DNA from: Pseudomonas graminis
GTDB lineage: Bacteria; Pseudomonadota; Gammaproteobacteria; Pseudomonadales; Pseudomonadaceae
DNA: 64,000 bases
Direction of reading: 5' to 3'
Assembly: GCF_013201545.1 (NCBI RefSeq)
Contig: NZ_CP053746.1
Location: 1,763,001-1,827,000 of the forward strand
This document shows, piece by piece, positions 41,950 through 52,931 of this stretch. The notes below the pieces were generated by a model. It did not search any database. It was not told the DNA's origin and was given only the letters and a program-made list of their open reading frames with translations. How positions within the stretch are numbered: position 1 is the stretch's first letter; each line of letters starts with the position of its first letter. A program made the position numbers and the translations under genes.

Positions 41950-42041
41950 TGTGGGAGTGAGCTTGCTCGCGAAGAGGCAAGAACATCTGCTAAATAATCA
42001 GCGGTTGAGATGCCGCCTTCGTGAGCAAGCTCACTCCCGCA
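41950..42041. repeat. REPIN, GAGCTTGCTCGCGAA type
   Basis: GTGGGAGTGAGCTTGCTCGC at the left and the inverted GTGAGCAAGCTCACTCCCGC at the right, with about 45 bp of spacer. It fills most of the 265-bp gap between the two convergent genes. Confidence 0.88.
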
Positions 42042-42115
42042 CGTGTTGTACATGCTGCGCGACAGCGCGGTGCTGAACGACAGGGTATCTCCCGCCGTGG
42101 CATAGGTAGTCGGTT

Positions 42116-43609
42116 TTAATTCGTCGAAGGCCGATACTGCAGCGCCTCGGCGATGTGGCATCGGGCGATGGCGTCCACCTTCTCCAGATCAGCGAGCGTG
42201 CGCGCCACTTTCAGCAGGCGGTGGGCAGCGCGCAGGGACAGGTTCAGGCGTTCACACGCATTCTCGAGCCAGGCTTCGTCTTCCGGCAGCAACGCGCAGT
42301 GTTGACGCAGCGCAGGCAGGTCAAGAAAGGCGTTGGCACAGCCCTGGCGCCGTTGTTGGCGTTGTCGGGCTTCGGAGACCACTTCCGCTGCGCTGGCGCT
42401 TTCACCCTTGCTGTCTGCAGTGGCGGCCAAGGAGGTCGTTTCCCGAGCGACCGTCAGATGCAGGTCGATCCGGTCGAGCAGCGGTCCGGACAGCTTGTTG
42501 CGATAGCGCTGAATCTGATCGGTTGAGCAGCGGCAGCGCCCGGTCGGCTCGCCGTGATAACCACACGGGCAGGGGTTCATCGCGGCGACCAGTTGAAAGC
42601 GCGCCGGAAAGCGCACCCGATCCCGCGCGCGGGAAATGACGATGTGGCCGGATTCAAGGGGTTCGCGCAGCACCTCCAGCACCCGCCGATCAAATTCCGG
42701 AAGTTCGTCCAGAAACAGCACACCGTGGTGCGCCAGGGTGATCTCGCCAGGTTGCGGGCGACTGCCACCCCCGACCAACGCAGGACCCGATGCAGAGTGA
42801 TGGGGTTGCCGAAAAGGGCGCTGGGGCCAACTGGTCAGCGGCGCATGACTGGCGACCGACTGAATCGCCGCCACCTCCAGCGCTTCGAGTTCATCCAGCG
42901 GCGGCAACAGCCCTGGCAAACGGCTGGCGAGCAGCGTTTTGCCGGTGCCGGGGGGACCGCTGAAAAGCAGGTTATGCGCGCCGGCCGCGGCCACCAGCAA
43001 CGCGCGTTTGGCAGCGGTCTGGCCTTGCACCTCACTCAAGTCGGGATAAGGCTGCGTCTGCAGAATCAGGCCGTTGGATTTATAGGGCGGGATAACCGTG
43101 TCCCCATTCAAGTGTGACACCAGCTCCAGCAGATGACTGACCGCGATTACTTTCAAGCCTGACGCCAGACACGCTTCCTCGGCATTCACTGCCGGCACGA
43201 TCAGCGTATGCCCTGCTTCCCGCGCAGCAAGCGCCGCCGGGAGCACGCCCTGCACGGGCCGAATCGCACCCGACAACGCCAGTTCCCCCAGACATTCGAT
43301 GCCCTCCAACGCAAGCGTCGGCACCTGCGCACTGGCGGCGAGCAAGCCAAGTGCGATGGCGACATCGAAGCGCCCGCCGTCCTTGGGCAAATCGGCAGGG
43401 GCGAGATTCAGGGTGATCCGCCGCGCCGGGAATTCCAGCCGACAGTTGAGGATTGCGCTGCGCACCCGGTCCTTACTCTCCTTGACCGCGCCCTCCGGCA
43501 GACCCACCAGCGTCAGGCTGGGCAGCCCGTTGGCGAGATGGGTTTCGACGGTCACGGCAGGCGCTTCAACGCCAACCTGGGCACGGCTCAGAACGATCGC
43601 GAGGGACAT
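42116..43609 (-). CDS. yifB: YifB/ComM family AAA+ ATPase (Mg-chelatase-like)
   Basis: A 497-residue protein with an N-terminal Lon-like/ChlI domain (residues 1-170), Walker A GPPGTGKTLL near 220, Walker B (LFLDELPEF) near 300 and a C-terminal Mg-chelatase segment. The Cys-rich NPCPCGYHG...CRC loop (about 347-363) is usual in the family. In naturally competent bacteria ComM is a helicase that aids integration of incoming DNA. The start at 43609 (MSLAIVLSRAQ) is canonical. Confidence 0.93.
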   Translation of the reverse strand: MSLAIVLSRAQVGVEAPAVTVETHLANGLPSLTLVGLPEGAVKESKDRVRSAILNCRLEFPARRITLNLAPADLPKDGGRFDVAIALGLLAASAQVPTLALEGIECLGELALSGAIRPVQGVLPAALAAREAGHTLIVPAVNAEEACLASGLKVIAVSHLLELVSHLNGDTVIPPYKSNGLILQTQPYPDLSEVQGQTAAKRALLVAAAGAHNLLFSGPPGTGKTLLASRLPGLLPPLDELEALEVAAIQSVASHAPLTSWPQRPFRQPHHSASGPALVGGGSRPQPGEITLAHHGVLFLDELPEFDRRVLEVLREPLESGHIVISRARDRVRFPARFQLVAAMNPCPCGYHGEPTGRCRCSTDQIQRYRNKLSGPLLDRIDLHLTVARETTSLAATADSKGESASAAEVVSEARQRQQRRQGCANAFLDLPALRQHCALLPEDEAWLENACERLNLSLRAAHRLLKVARTLADLEKVDAIARCHIAEALQYRPSTN

Positions 43610-43811
43610 GTCTTTCCTTGAAGGCAGCACCGCTTCCTGCGGCGAGCTGAAGGATAGTCATTGCCCTGGCGCGTGGGCGGAGGCATGTTTTTCGGGGTGT
43701 GTATCGATGGGCAGGGGCACAGGAGGATAGGTCGATGGCCACGTTGGAGGCCATCAAAGCCCAGGTTCAGCGCATTGCGCACTGCGCCTGAGCACCCGCA
43801 GGGTTAAACGC

Positions 43812-44096
43812 TTAACCTTGTGGCTCGGCCCCTGGCGCTTTCGGCTGCGTCGCCAACTGCGCTTCCATCTCTGCCATCTTCGCTTCCAGTGCCTCAAGAC
43901 GGGCGCGGGTACGGGCGAGGACGATCATCTGGCTGTCGAATTCTTCCCGGCTGACCAAATCCAGCTTGCTAAAACCGCTCTGCAGCAGCGCCTTGAACTG
44001 GGTTTCGAATTCGCTGCGGGGAACCGGGGTTTCGCCGTTGAACAGGCGGGACGCGTGGCCGCTCAGGGCGTCGAGAAAGGCTTTAGGGGCGAGCAT
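43812..44096 (-). CDS. ubiK: ubiquinone accessory factor UbiK (BMFP family)
   Basis: A 94-residue protein: an amphipathic N-terminal helix and a C-terminal coiled coil (RARLEALEAKMAEMEAQLA). UbiK works with UbiJ in ubiquinone synthesis under aerobic conditions. It lies upstream of yifB in the same direction, with 202 bp between, and divergent from glnK. Confidence 0.9.
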   Translation of the reverse strand: MLAPKAFLDALSGHASRLFNGETPVPRSEFETQFKALLQSGFSKLDLVSREEFDSQMIVLARTRARLEALEAKMAEMEAQLATQPKAPGAEPQG

Positions 44097-44200
44097 GATG
44101 AAACTCCAGAATCAGAGGGCGCGAGTGTAGCACGCAGCTTTCGACCGTCCGCCACGCGCAACGCTCTGCACGCTTTTCGCGCATCGCCTCGGGCACACGC

Positions 44201-44307
44201 GCACCGTTGTTGTGCGGCGATGGCAATCGACGACTACGCTGAAGCGTGAATTAACGGGCCAAGTGCCGAAATTCACGCTGATCGATGAGATGGCAAGCTT
44301 TCTGCTT
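44201..44307 (+). promoter_or_regulatory. glnK: NtrC site and sigma-54 promoter of glnK-amtB
   Basis: TGGCAAGCTTTCTGCTT (44291-44307) has the sigma-54 GG-N10-GC spacing. GCACCGTTGTTGTGC (44201-44215) matches the NtrC consensus GCACC-N5-GGTGC at nine of ten fixed positions, about 85 bp upstream of the -24 element, a normal enhancer distance. This marks the pair as nitrogen-controlled. The remainder of the 415-bp region 44097-44511 shows no further gene. Confidence 0.75.
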
Positions 44308-44331
44308 AGTGGCTTGTAACCCATGCACTGA

Positions 44332-44850
<519 letters not shown>

Positions 44851-44884
44851 GCCGCCAAACCCCAACGCCCCAGGAGAAAACAAT

Positions 44885-46222
<1,338 letters not shown>

Positions 46223-46232
46223 TCCACGCATG

Positions 46233-46263
46233 AAAAAATGCCCGGGTCTCCGGGCATTTTTTT
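46233..46263 (+). terminator. intrinsic terminator after amtB
   Basis: An A-run, then TGCCCGG/CCGGGCA with a four-base loop and a T-run of seven. Confidence 0.9.
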
Positions 46264-46471
46264 GCCTGGGGTTTGTCGATAGGGATGTCCGCACAGGGGG
46301 CGGGTGTTCCAGGCAGGGACATCCGCTGCAATGTTCGGCCAAACCTGGCGATTCCGGACGCTTGAGAGGGCATAAATGCCCTTGTTCTGCGCCCGTAAAA
46401 ATCGTCGCTCATTACGCACTTTGTTTTTTTTTCCAGCGCGTTAGAATGCGCGCCGAAGGGCGGAGAACGGT

Positions 46472-46903
46472 ATGTGGCAACAGACCTTGATCACGCTGCG
46501 GGCAAGGCCTCGTGGTTTCCATCTGGTGACTGACGAGATCGTTGCGGGCCTTCGCGAATTACGCGAATGCCGCATTGGCCTGCTGCATGTCTGGCTGCAA
46601 CACACCTCGGCCTCGTTGACCGTCAACGAGAACGCCGACCCGGCGGTACGTCGCGATTTCGAGCGTTTCTTCAACCGTCTGGTGCCTCAGGGGCGCGACG
46701 GTTACGAGCATGACGACGAAGGACCCGACGATCTGCCTGCGCACTTCAAAGCCAGTCTGCTTGGCTGCCAGCTGACATTGCCGGTTACAAATGGACGGCT
46801 GGCGTTGGGCACATGGCAAGGTATTTATCTGGGCGAGCACCGCGATGCAGGCGGAGCCCGTAGAGTCCTCGCCACGCTTCAAGGTGAGGGACACGACCGC
46901 TGA
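46472..46903 (+). CDS. yjbQ: YjbQ family protein (UPF0047)
   Basis: A 143-residue YjbQ-type protein: [28 protein letters not shown] and the C-terminal [13 protein letters not shown] motif. Some members show weak thiamine-phosphate synthase activity; the true role is unclear. The ATG at 46472 follows GGCGGAG. Confidence 0.88.
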   Translation: MWQQTLITLRARPRGFHLVTDEIVAGLRELRECRIGLLHVWLQHTSASLTVNENADPAVRRDFERFFNRLVPQGRDGYEHDDEGPDDLPAHFKASLLGCQLTLPVTNGRLALGTWQGIYLGEHRDAGGARRVLATLQGEGHDR

Positions 46904-46996
46904 GAGTATGCGGTAGTTGAATTTTTTCCGGCTGTCCAAGAAATCAAGCCCGGCTGGGCTATAACTAATCTGCTTGCGCAAGTCATGAGGTAGAAC

Positions 46997-47326
46997 ATGA
47001 GCGACGACGACATCGAAGAAGGTCTGGAAGACGAGCTGGAAGACGAGGAGGGCGGCGAGGGGCTCGCTGCGGCTTCCGATGAAGATGTAGTGGAGGTCGA
47101 CGACAGCGCTGAAGTCTCTGCGACTCCGGCCAAGGGCAAGGCCAAGGCCGCCGTCTCGGTAGACGAATTGCCGAGCGTGGAAGCCAAGAACAAAGAGCGT
47201 GATGCTCTGGCTCGCGCGATGGAAGAATTCCTCGCTCGCGGTGGCAAGGTCGTGGAAGTGGAGGCCAATGTGGTCGCCGATCCGCCCAAGAAGCCTGATA
47301 ACAAGTACGGCAGCCGTCCTATCTAA
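46997..47326 (+). CDS. sutA: SutA, RNA polymerase-binding transcription factor
   Basis: A 109-residue, highly acidic protein. The first 50 residues are Asp/Glu-rich and likely disordered; then an Ala/Lys-rich linker and a conserved helix (RDALARAMEEFLARGGKV), ending KKPDNKYGSRPI. It matches P. aeruginosa SutA, which binds RNA polymerase and favours ribosomal and maintenance genes during slow growth. Gene order next to yjbQ and amtB agrees. Confidence 0.9.
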   Translation: MSDDDIEEGLEDELEDEEGGEGLAAASDEDVVEVDDSAEVSATPAKGKAKAAVSVDELPSVEAKNKERDALARAMEEFLARGGKVVEVEANVVADPPKKPDNKYGSRPI

Positions 47327-47347
47327 GGGCCGGTTGTGCGCTTGATG

Positions 47348-47375
47348 AAAAACCCGCTGTCGCTGCGGGTTTTTT
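47348..47375 (+). terminator. intrinsic terminator after sutA
   Basis: AAAAACCCGC, a seven-base loop and GCGGGTTTTTT. It may also serve the convergent HAD gene. Confidence 0.85.
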
Positions 47376-47435
47376 ATTGCCTGCGATCCGGGTTGCCGGC
47401 GCAAAAGCCGGCATTCATACCGGGGGAGACACGGA

Positions 47436-48131
47436 TCAACCCCAGCGCGCCAGCACCTCGGGCAATTGCGTCAGGCTGCTGATCTCGGCATCCGGCGCTC
47501 TTTCAGCCTCCCAGGCTTTGCCGCCGGGGTTGTACCAGATCGCCCGCATGCCGGCTTGTTGAGCACCGGCGATGTCATCACCCGGGTGATCGCCGACATG
47601 CACGGCGTGGCTGGCATCGGCATTGCCGCGTTTCAGCGCTTCAACGAAAGGTGCAGGGTCTGGTTTGCCGATGCCCAGGTCCTCGGCACAGAGCGCGAAG
47701 GCGAAGTAATCGGCCAGGCCCAGGCGGCGGACGTCGGCATTGCCGTTGGTCACGACACCCAGCGTGTAAGACTTGGTCAGGATTTCCAGTGTCGGCACCA
47801 CTTCAGGGAAGATGTCCAACTGGTGCCGCCCTTGAAGGAATACTTCAAAGCTCTGGTCCGCCAGCTCGTGGGCTTCAGCCTGGCCGTAGCCAGCGTCCTC
47901 CAGAGCGTGAAACAGCACCGTACGGCGCAACGCACTGATCCGGTGCTTGAAGGTCGGATCCTCTTCGATGAGTCGCGAGCGGATTTCCCACAGATGCTCG
48001 ACCGGAACCGGCCCTAGTTTTGGCGCGTTGGCAGCCAGCCACTCACGCAGCTTGGCTTCCGCACTGACAATCGCCGGTGCGGTTTCCCACAGCGTATCGT
48101 CCAGATCGAAGGTGATCAGCTTAATGCTCAT
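47436..48131 (-). CDS. HAD family hydrolase
   Basis: A 231-residue HAD phosphatase-like protein. Motif I is FDLDDTLW (residues 8-15), motif II VVTNGN, motif [13 protein letters not shown], motif IV GDHPGDD. Substrate unknown. The start at 48131 overlaps the end of xerC by 11 bp; the frame runs upstream inside xerC but that part is not expected to be translated. Last gene of the lptM-lysA-dapF operon. Confidence 0.9.
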   Translation of the reverse strand: MSIKLITFDLDDTLWETAPAIVSAEAKLREWLAANAPKLGPVPVEHLWEIRSRLIEEDPTFKHRISALRRTVLFHALEDAGYGQAEAHELADQSFEVFLQGRHQLDIFPEVVPTLEILTKSYTLGVVTNGNADVRRLGLADYFAFALCAEDLGIGKPDPAPFVEALKRGNADASHAVHVGDHPGDDIAGAQQAGMRAIWYNPGGKAWEAERAPDAEISSLTQLPEVLARWG

Positions 48132-49026
48132 TGTCGGCGTTACCTTTGCGCTTGGCCCGTGGATGGGCGCTGTCGTACACCGTGGCCAGATGCTGGAAAT
48201 CCAAGTGGGTGTAGATCTGAGTGGTGGCGATATCGGCGTGACCCAGCAGCTCCTGCACGGCGCGCAGGTCCTGGGACGACTCCAGCAAGTGACTGGCGAA
48301 TGAATGGCGAAGCATGTGGGGGTGCAGATTCTGGCCCAACTCGCGTTCGCCAGCGGCCTTGACCCGCAGCTGGATCGATCGCGGCCCGAGGCGCCGGCCC
48401 TGCTGGCTGACGAATACAGCATCGTCCTGTGGATTGGCCAGCGCCCGCTGCTTGAGCCATTCCTCCAGCGCTTCCCGGGCTTTTCTGCCGACCGGTAAAA
48501 CGCGGGTTTTACTGCCTTTTCCGAGGACCTGCACGAGACCGTCCGCCAGATCCAGGTCTGCACAGTTCAGTCCGGTCAATTCGGACAGGCGCAGGCCTGA
48601 CGAATAGAAAAGCTCGAGGATGGCCTGATCGCGCCGGGCCAGGAAATCGTCTTCGACGCCGCCTTCAAGCAGTTGCAGGGCTCGGTCGGCATCAAGCGTT
48701 TTCGGCAGGCGACGCTCGCCCTTGGGCGGTGACAGGCCATTGGCCGGATCGTGATCGCAAAGGCCTTCGCGGTTGAGGTAGTGATAGAAGCCGCGAACGG
48801 CTGACAGCAGTCTGGCCAGGCTGCGCGAGGATTGGCCCTGCTGGTGGAGGCGCGCGACAAGGCTGCGCATGGCCTGAATATCCAGCGCTTTCCAGCTGTC
48901 GATGTGCTGCTTTTCGCAGAACGCCAGGACCTTGTTCAAGTCGCGGCGATAGGCTTCAAGCGTATGGCTCGACACTTGGCGCTCACTGCGCAGGTGCGTG
49001 CAGTAAGCGTCCAGTTGCCCTTCCAT
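48121..49026 (-). CDS. xerC: tyrosine recombinase XerC
   Basis: A 301-residue recombinase that resolves chromosome dimers at dif with XerD. The N-terminal SAM-like domain is at residues 1-90. The catalytic set is visible: Arg in SGLRLSEL, Lys in GKGSKTR, HPHMLRH, His in LGHADI and the nucleophile Tyr in TTQIYTH. It is two bp after the DUF484 gene, the usual order. Confidence 0.96.
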   Translation of the reverse strand: MEGQLDAYCTHLRSERQVSSHTLEAYRRDLNKVLAFCEKQHIDSWKALDIQAMRSLVARLHQQGQSSRSLARLLSAVRGFYHYLNREGLCDHDPANGLSPPKGERRLPKTLDADRALQLLEGGVEDDFLARRDQAILELFYSSGLRLSELTGLNCADLDLADGLVQVLGKGSKTRVLPVGRKAREALEEWLKQRALANPQDDAVFVSQQGRRLGPRSIQLRVKAAGERELGQNLHPHMLRHSFASHLLESSQDLRAVQELLGHADIATTQIYTHLDFQHLATVYDSAHPRAKRKGNADNEH

Positions 49027-49028
49027 GA

Positions 49029-49766
49029 CTAGCGAACCGAACGCAGCGAGTTGGTGAAGCGGGGCAGCAGGCGGCTGAGCACGTCGGCGATGTAACTGAG
49101 AAACAGCGTGCCGACCGAGCTTTTGTAATGCTGCGGATCACGGCTGCCGATGGCCAGAACGCCATGCAACCCTTGATGGGTGAGGGAAGCCAGGGCGGTC
49201 GAGCCTACTTCCTTGCTTTGCTCGCTGCCGAACAGGAACTCGAGTTCATGCTCGCGCAGCGCGCCACACAGGGTCTTGCCGCCCGACATCAGCCCACCGA
49301 TGGCTTTCTGCGCGTCGGCAGCGCTGACCCAGCGTCCGACGGTCATCGGGTGGTCGCTGAACAGGATAAGGCTGACGAAGGGCACCTGAAACTCTTGGCG
49401 CAGGCTGTCTTCCACGCAGATGACGATTTCTTCCAGACTGGTTGCGTCCATCAGATCGAGAATCAGCCGGCGGGTTTTTTCAAACAGCCGGTCGTTGTCC
49501 CGGGCCACGTCCATCAGTTGCGAAAGCCGGTGGCGCATCTCGATGTTGCGCTCGCGCAGCAATTTAAGCTGGCGTTCGACCAGCGAGACGGTGTCGCCCC
49601 GTTGGTGCGGGACGCGCATCATCGCCAACAGCTCGTCGTGTTCGGCGAAGAAATCAGGATGTTGTTGCAGCCAGGCCGCGACCGCCTCGGCTTCAAGGGC
49701 AGGCACTGCGTTCTCGGCAGGGGACTGGCCGGGCGTGTCGTTTGAAGTCTGAGGCTGGTCGGTCAT
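49029..49766 (-). CDS. DUF484 family protein
   Basis: A 245-residue protein of the DUF484 family, which folds like a GAF domain. [16 protein letters not shown] near the N-terminus is diagnostic, followed by a short coiled coil and the GAF-like part (about 95-240). Always found between dapF and xerC in Pseudomonas; function unknown. Confidence 0.9.
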   Translation of the reverse strand: MTDQPQTSNDTPGQSPAENAVPALEAEAVAAWLQQHPDFFAEHDELLAMMRVPHQRGDTVSLVERQLKLLRERNIEMRHRLSQLMDVARDNDRLFEKTRRLILDLMDATSLEEIVICVEDSLRQEFQVPFVSLILFSDHPMTVGRWVSAADAQKAIGGLMSGGKTLCGALREHELEFLFGSEQSKEVGSTALASLTHQGLHGVLAIGSRDPQHYKSSVGTLFLSYIADVLSRLLPRFTNSLRSVR

Positions 49767-49779
49767 TGGATACTCTCAC

Positions 49780-50610
49780 TCATAGACGTACTTGGCCTTC
49801 GTAAACCCGGACAGCCGGGCCAGTCATCATCACAGAATGGCCGGGGCCTGCCCACTCGATGGACAGGCGTCCGCCCGGCAGGTCGATCAGCATTGGCGAA
49901 TCCATCCAGCCCTGAGTAATGGCCGCGACCGCTGCCGCGCAGGCACCGGTGCCGCAGGCCTGGGTTTCCCCGGCGCCACGTTCCCACACCCGCAGTTGCG
50001 CGCGCTGGCGGTCGACGACGTGGAGAAAGCCCACGTTCACCCGCGCCGGAAAGCGCGGATGGTTCTCGATCTTCGGTCCCAGCACATGCACCGGTGCGTT
50101 GTTGATGTCGTAGACGCGCAGCACGGCGTGCGGGTTGCCCATGGACACGGCCGCGAGCTCGACGGTCTCGCCATCGACATCAAGGGAATAGCAGGTGGCC
50201 TGCTCCGGCGCATCGAACGGGATGTCCGCCGGCACCAGGCGCGGCGCGCCCATATCCACGCTGATCTGGCCGTCGTTGCGGATGTCCAGCTCGATGATGC
50301 CGCCCTTGGTCTCGACGCGAATCTGCTTCTTGGCCGTCAGCCGCTTGTCCAGCACGAAACGGGCGAAGCAGCGCGCGCCATTGCCGCATTGCTCGACCTC
50401 GGAACCGTCGGAATTGAAAATCCGGTAACGGAAGTCCACGTCCGGATTGTTCGGTGCTTCGACCAGCAGCAACTGATCGAAGCCGATGCCGGTGTGGCGA
50501 TCGCCCCATTGCTTGGCATGCTTGGGCGTAATGTGCGCGTGCTGGCTCACAAGGTCCAACACCATGAAATCATTGCCCAGGCCATGCATCTTGGTAAAAC
50601 GCAGCAGCAT
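49780..50610 (-). CDS. dapF: diaminopimelate epimerase
   Basis: A 276-residue DapF that converts LL- to meso-diaminopimelate. Both catalytic cysteines are present: QCGNGAR (C75) and ACGTGAC near residue 219. The start at 50610 ([15 protein letters not shown]) is canonical. It lies four bp after lysA. Confidence 0.97.
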   Translation of the reverse strand: MLLRFTKMHGLGNDFMVLDLVSQHAHITPKHAKQWGDRHTGIGFDQLLLVEAPNNPDVDFRYRIFNSDGSEVEQCGNGARCFARFVLDKRLTAKKQIRVETKGGIIELDIRNDGQISVDMGAPRLVPADIPFDAPEQATCYSLDVDGETVELAAVSMGNPHAVLRVYDINNAPVHVLGPKIENHPRFPARVNVGFLHVVDRQRAQLRVWERGAGETQACGTGACAAAVAAITQGWMDSPMLIDLPGGRLSIEWAGPGHSVMMTGPAVRVYEGQVRL

Positions 50611-50614
50611 GGGA

Positions 50615-51862
50615 TTACTCCGGCAGCAGGCTTTCGCCGGCAAACAGCTCAGTCACGGTTTCACGGCGACGCACTTCGAAGGCTTGCTCGCCATCCACAA
50701 GCACCTCGGCCGTACGTCCGCGGGTGTTGTAGTTGGAGCTCATCACGAAGCCATAGGCGCCGGCGGAATGCACGGCCAGCAAATCGCCTTCAGCCAGCGC
50801 GAGTTCGCGCTCTTTGGCCAGGAAATCCCCGGTTTCGCAGATCGGGCCGACGATGTCGTAGGTGCGTTTGGCGCCGTCACGGGGCCTGACCGCAGTTACG
50901 TCCATCCACGCCTGGTACAGCGCCGGACGAATCAGGTCGTTCATGGCGGCGTCGACGATAGCGAAGTCTTTGTGCTCGGTGTGCTTGAGGTACTCGACGC
51001 GGGTCAGCAGCACGCCGGCATTGGCCACGATGAAGCGGCCGGGCTCGAACATCAGCGCCAGATCGCGGCCATCGAGGCGTTCACGCACGGCGTTGATGTA
51101 ATCGCCCGCGAGTGGCGGCTCTTCGTCGCGATAACGCACACCCAGACCGCCGCCCAGATCGATATGCTTCAGCAGAATGCCGCAATCGCCCAGGCGGTCG
51201 ACCAGATCGAGCAAGCGATCCAGGGCATCCACGAAAGGCGAGAGCGTGGTCAGTTGGGAGCCGATGTGGCAGTCGACGCCAATAACGTCAAGATTCGGTA
51301 GCTGCGCGGCGCGGATGTAAACGTCTTCGGCGTCCGCGATGGCGATGCCGAATTTGTTTTCCTTGAGGCCGGTGGAGATGTAGGGGTGGGTGCCGGCGTC
51401 GACGTCCGGGTTGACGCGCAACGAAACCGGGGCGCGCACGCCCATTTCGGCGGCAACGACTTGCAGGCGTTCGAGTTCGTCGGTGGATTCGACATTAAAG
51501 CAATGTACGCCGACTTCGAGGGCTCGGCGCATGTCATCACGGGTCTTGCCGACGCCGGAAAAGACAATCTTGTCGGCCTGACCGCCTGCCGCCAGTACGC
51601 GCTCCAGTTCGCCACGGGAAACGATGTCGAAACCGGCGCCCAGGCGCGCCAGGACATTGAGAACACCCAGGTTGGAGTTGGCTTTGACCGCGTAACAGAC
51701 CAAATACGGCATGCCGCTCAGGGCGTCGGCGTAGGCACGATACTGCGCCTCGATGTGCGCGCGGGAATAGACGTATGTCGGCGTGCCGAAGCGTTCGGCG
51801 ATGGCAGACAACGCCACTCCTTCCGCGAACAGCTCACCGTCGCGGTAGTTGAAGGCGTCCAT
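50615..51862 (-). CDS. lysA: diaminopimelate decarboxylase
   Basis: A 415-residue fold-III PLP enzyme, last step of lysine synthesis. The PLP lysine is in [14 protein letters not shown] and the glycine-rich DLGGGLGV bind cofactor; CETGDF supplies the active-site cysteine. Second gene of the lptM-lysA-dapF operon. Confidence 0.97.
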   Translation of the reverse strand: MDAFNYRDGELFAEGVALSAIAERFGTPTYVYSRAHIEAQYRAYADALSGMPYLVCYAVKANSNLGVLNVLARLGAGFDIVSRGELERVLAAGGQADKIVFSGVGKTRDDMRRALEVGVHCFNVESTDELERLQVVAAEMGVRAPVSLRVNPDVDAGTHPYISTGLKENKFGIAIADAEDVYIRAAQLPNLDVIGVDCHIGSQLTTLSPFVDALDRLLDLVDRLGDCGILLKHIDLGGGLGVRYRDEEPPLAGDYINAVRERLDGRDLALMFEPGRFIVANAGVLLTRVEYLKHTEHKDFAIVDAAMNDLIRPALYQAWMDVTAVRPRDGAKRTYDIVGPICETGDFLAKERELALAEGDLLAVHSAGAYGFVMSSNYNTRGRTAEVLVDGEQAFEVRRRETVTELFAGESLLPE

Positions 51863-51871
51863 GACTGATTC

Positions 51872-52033
51872 CTAGTAGGTCGAAGTCTGATGCTTGTGCG
51901 AGTGCGACTTGGTCTGGCTGGAACCGTCGGACGAGTCGTCGTCGGGCAGATACAGTGGACCTTTCTGACCGCAGGCAGAGACCAGACACGCAACTGCAAG
52001 CAGCGCGGCCAGGGAGGAAATCAGGCGCTTCAT
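51872..52033 (-). CDS. lptM: small lipoprotein LptM/LppL
   Basis: A 53-residue lipoprotein. The signal ends at lipobox VSAC (Cys21), followed by [11 protein letters not shown], the hallmark of the YifL/LptM family; the tail is rich in Ser and His. In E. coli LptM helps mature the LPS translocon LptD. The real start is 52033; the long upstream frame is not coding. First gene of the lysA operon. Confidence 0.93.
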   Translation of the reverse strand: MKRLISSLAALLAVACLVSACGQKGPLYLPDDDSSDGSSQTKSHSHKHQTSTY

Positions 52034-52200
52034 GGCGAAATCCTTTGTATAAGCATTAATTGCGCCCGAGTATACCGGCCACCCGACAGATTGCCTATGC
52101 GCTGGAGTTCCCGTCCGGCGGGGGTTTGACGCCGTCACGCAATTAGACTGAGCAGCACGCGCGGATTTCTGACGCAGTCTGTGATGCAATGACGTTCGGT

Positions 52201-52227
52201 ACCTTCCCGACAAAAGCCGGTCCCGCC
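52201..52227. repeat. single REP between lptM and cyaY
   Basis: ACCTTCCCGACAAAAGCCGG continuing to TCCCGCC is an inverted copy of the GGACCGGCTTTAGCCGG REP type seen near radC. The rest of this 286-bp gap shows only divergent promoter space. Confidence 0.7.
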
Positions 52228-52319
52228 ATTGCAGTTGGGCGGGTAGGCTTTGCATTTGCCGGGGAGCGACCGTATCGTGCGTCGCTGCGCCATCCGCCGA
52301 CACTTTTGAGGTTCATGCA

Positions 52320-52676
52320 ATGAGTTTGACTGAAGCCCGTTTTCACGATCTGGTCGATGCCACCCAGGAAAAGCTCCAGGACATCTTCGACGAGAGCGGT
52401 CTGGATCTGGACCTTGAGAGTTCGGCCGGTGTGCTGACTGTGAAATTCGAAAACGGCTCGCAGTTCATTTTCAGCCGTCAGGAGCCTTTGCGTCAGCTAT
52501 GGCTGGCGGCTGCGTCGGGTGGTTTTCACTTTGACTACGACGAAGAAGCGAAGCATTGGATCTGCGACAAGAGCGAAGAGCTGTTGAGCGAGATGCTCTA
52601 TCGTCTGGCGAAGCAGCAGGCCGGCGAAGAGATCGACTTCGATGCCCTCGACGGCAGCGATGGCAACCGCCAGTGA
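52320..52676 (+). CDS. cyaY: frataxin-like protein CyaY
   Basis: A 118-residue frataxin homologue that modulates iron-sulfur cluster assembly. The acidic first helix (EKLQDIFDESGLDLDLE) and the beta-sheet signature LRQLWLAAASGGFHF are typical. Its stop overlaps the next start (GTGA). Confidence 0.94.
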   Translation: MSLTEARFHDLVDATQEKLQDIFDESGLDLDLESSAGVLTVKFENGSQFIFSRQEPLRQLWLAAASGGFHFDYDEEAKHWICDKSEELLSEMLYRLAKQQAGEEIDFDALDGSDGNRQ

Positions 52677-52906
52677 CCGTTAACGCAACACCGGTCAAAC
52701 CGCCAAAGCCGCTGTTCAGCAACGTCAGCCCGGCTGTTCCGTCGCCCTGCATCAGCATCTGCCGGCTCGACGAAGACAAAGTCTGCACGGGGTGCCAGCG
52801 CCACGTCGAAGACATACGCGAGTGGCGGGCGGCGACCGATGAGCGTCGGCGTGAGATCGTGCGGCAAGCCGATCAGCGTCGCAGTGTAAATTCCGTCGCA
52901 CGCTGA
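52673..52906 (+). CDS. DUF1289 domain protein
   Basis: A 77-residue protein with PSPCISICRLDEDKVCTGC, the DUF1289 cysteine signature (probably metal-binding), and REWRAATDERRREI. The start is GTG at 52673, overlapping the cyaY stop, which implies translational coupling. Function unknown. Confidence 0.88.
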   Translation: MTVNATPVKPPKPLFSNVSPAVPSPCISICRLDEDKVCTGCQRHVEDIREWRAATDERRREIVRQADQRRSVNSVAR

Positions 52907-52931
52907 ATCGTCTGTAGCGAGTCGGTCGTCG

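Noticed and set aside
48132..48563. Upstream extension of the HAD hydrolase frame
   Set aside because: It lies wholly inside xerC in another frame, and the HAD motif I begins eight residues after the Met at 48131.
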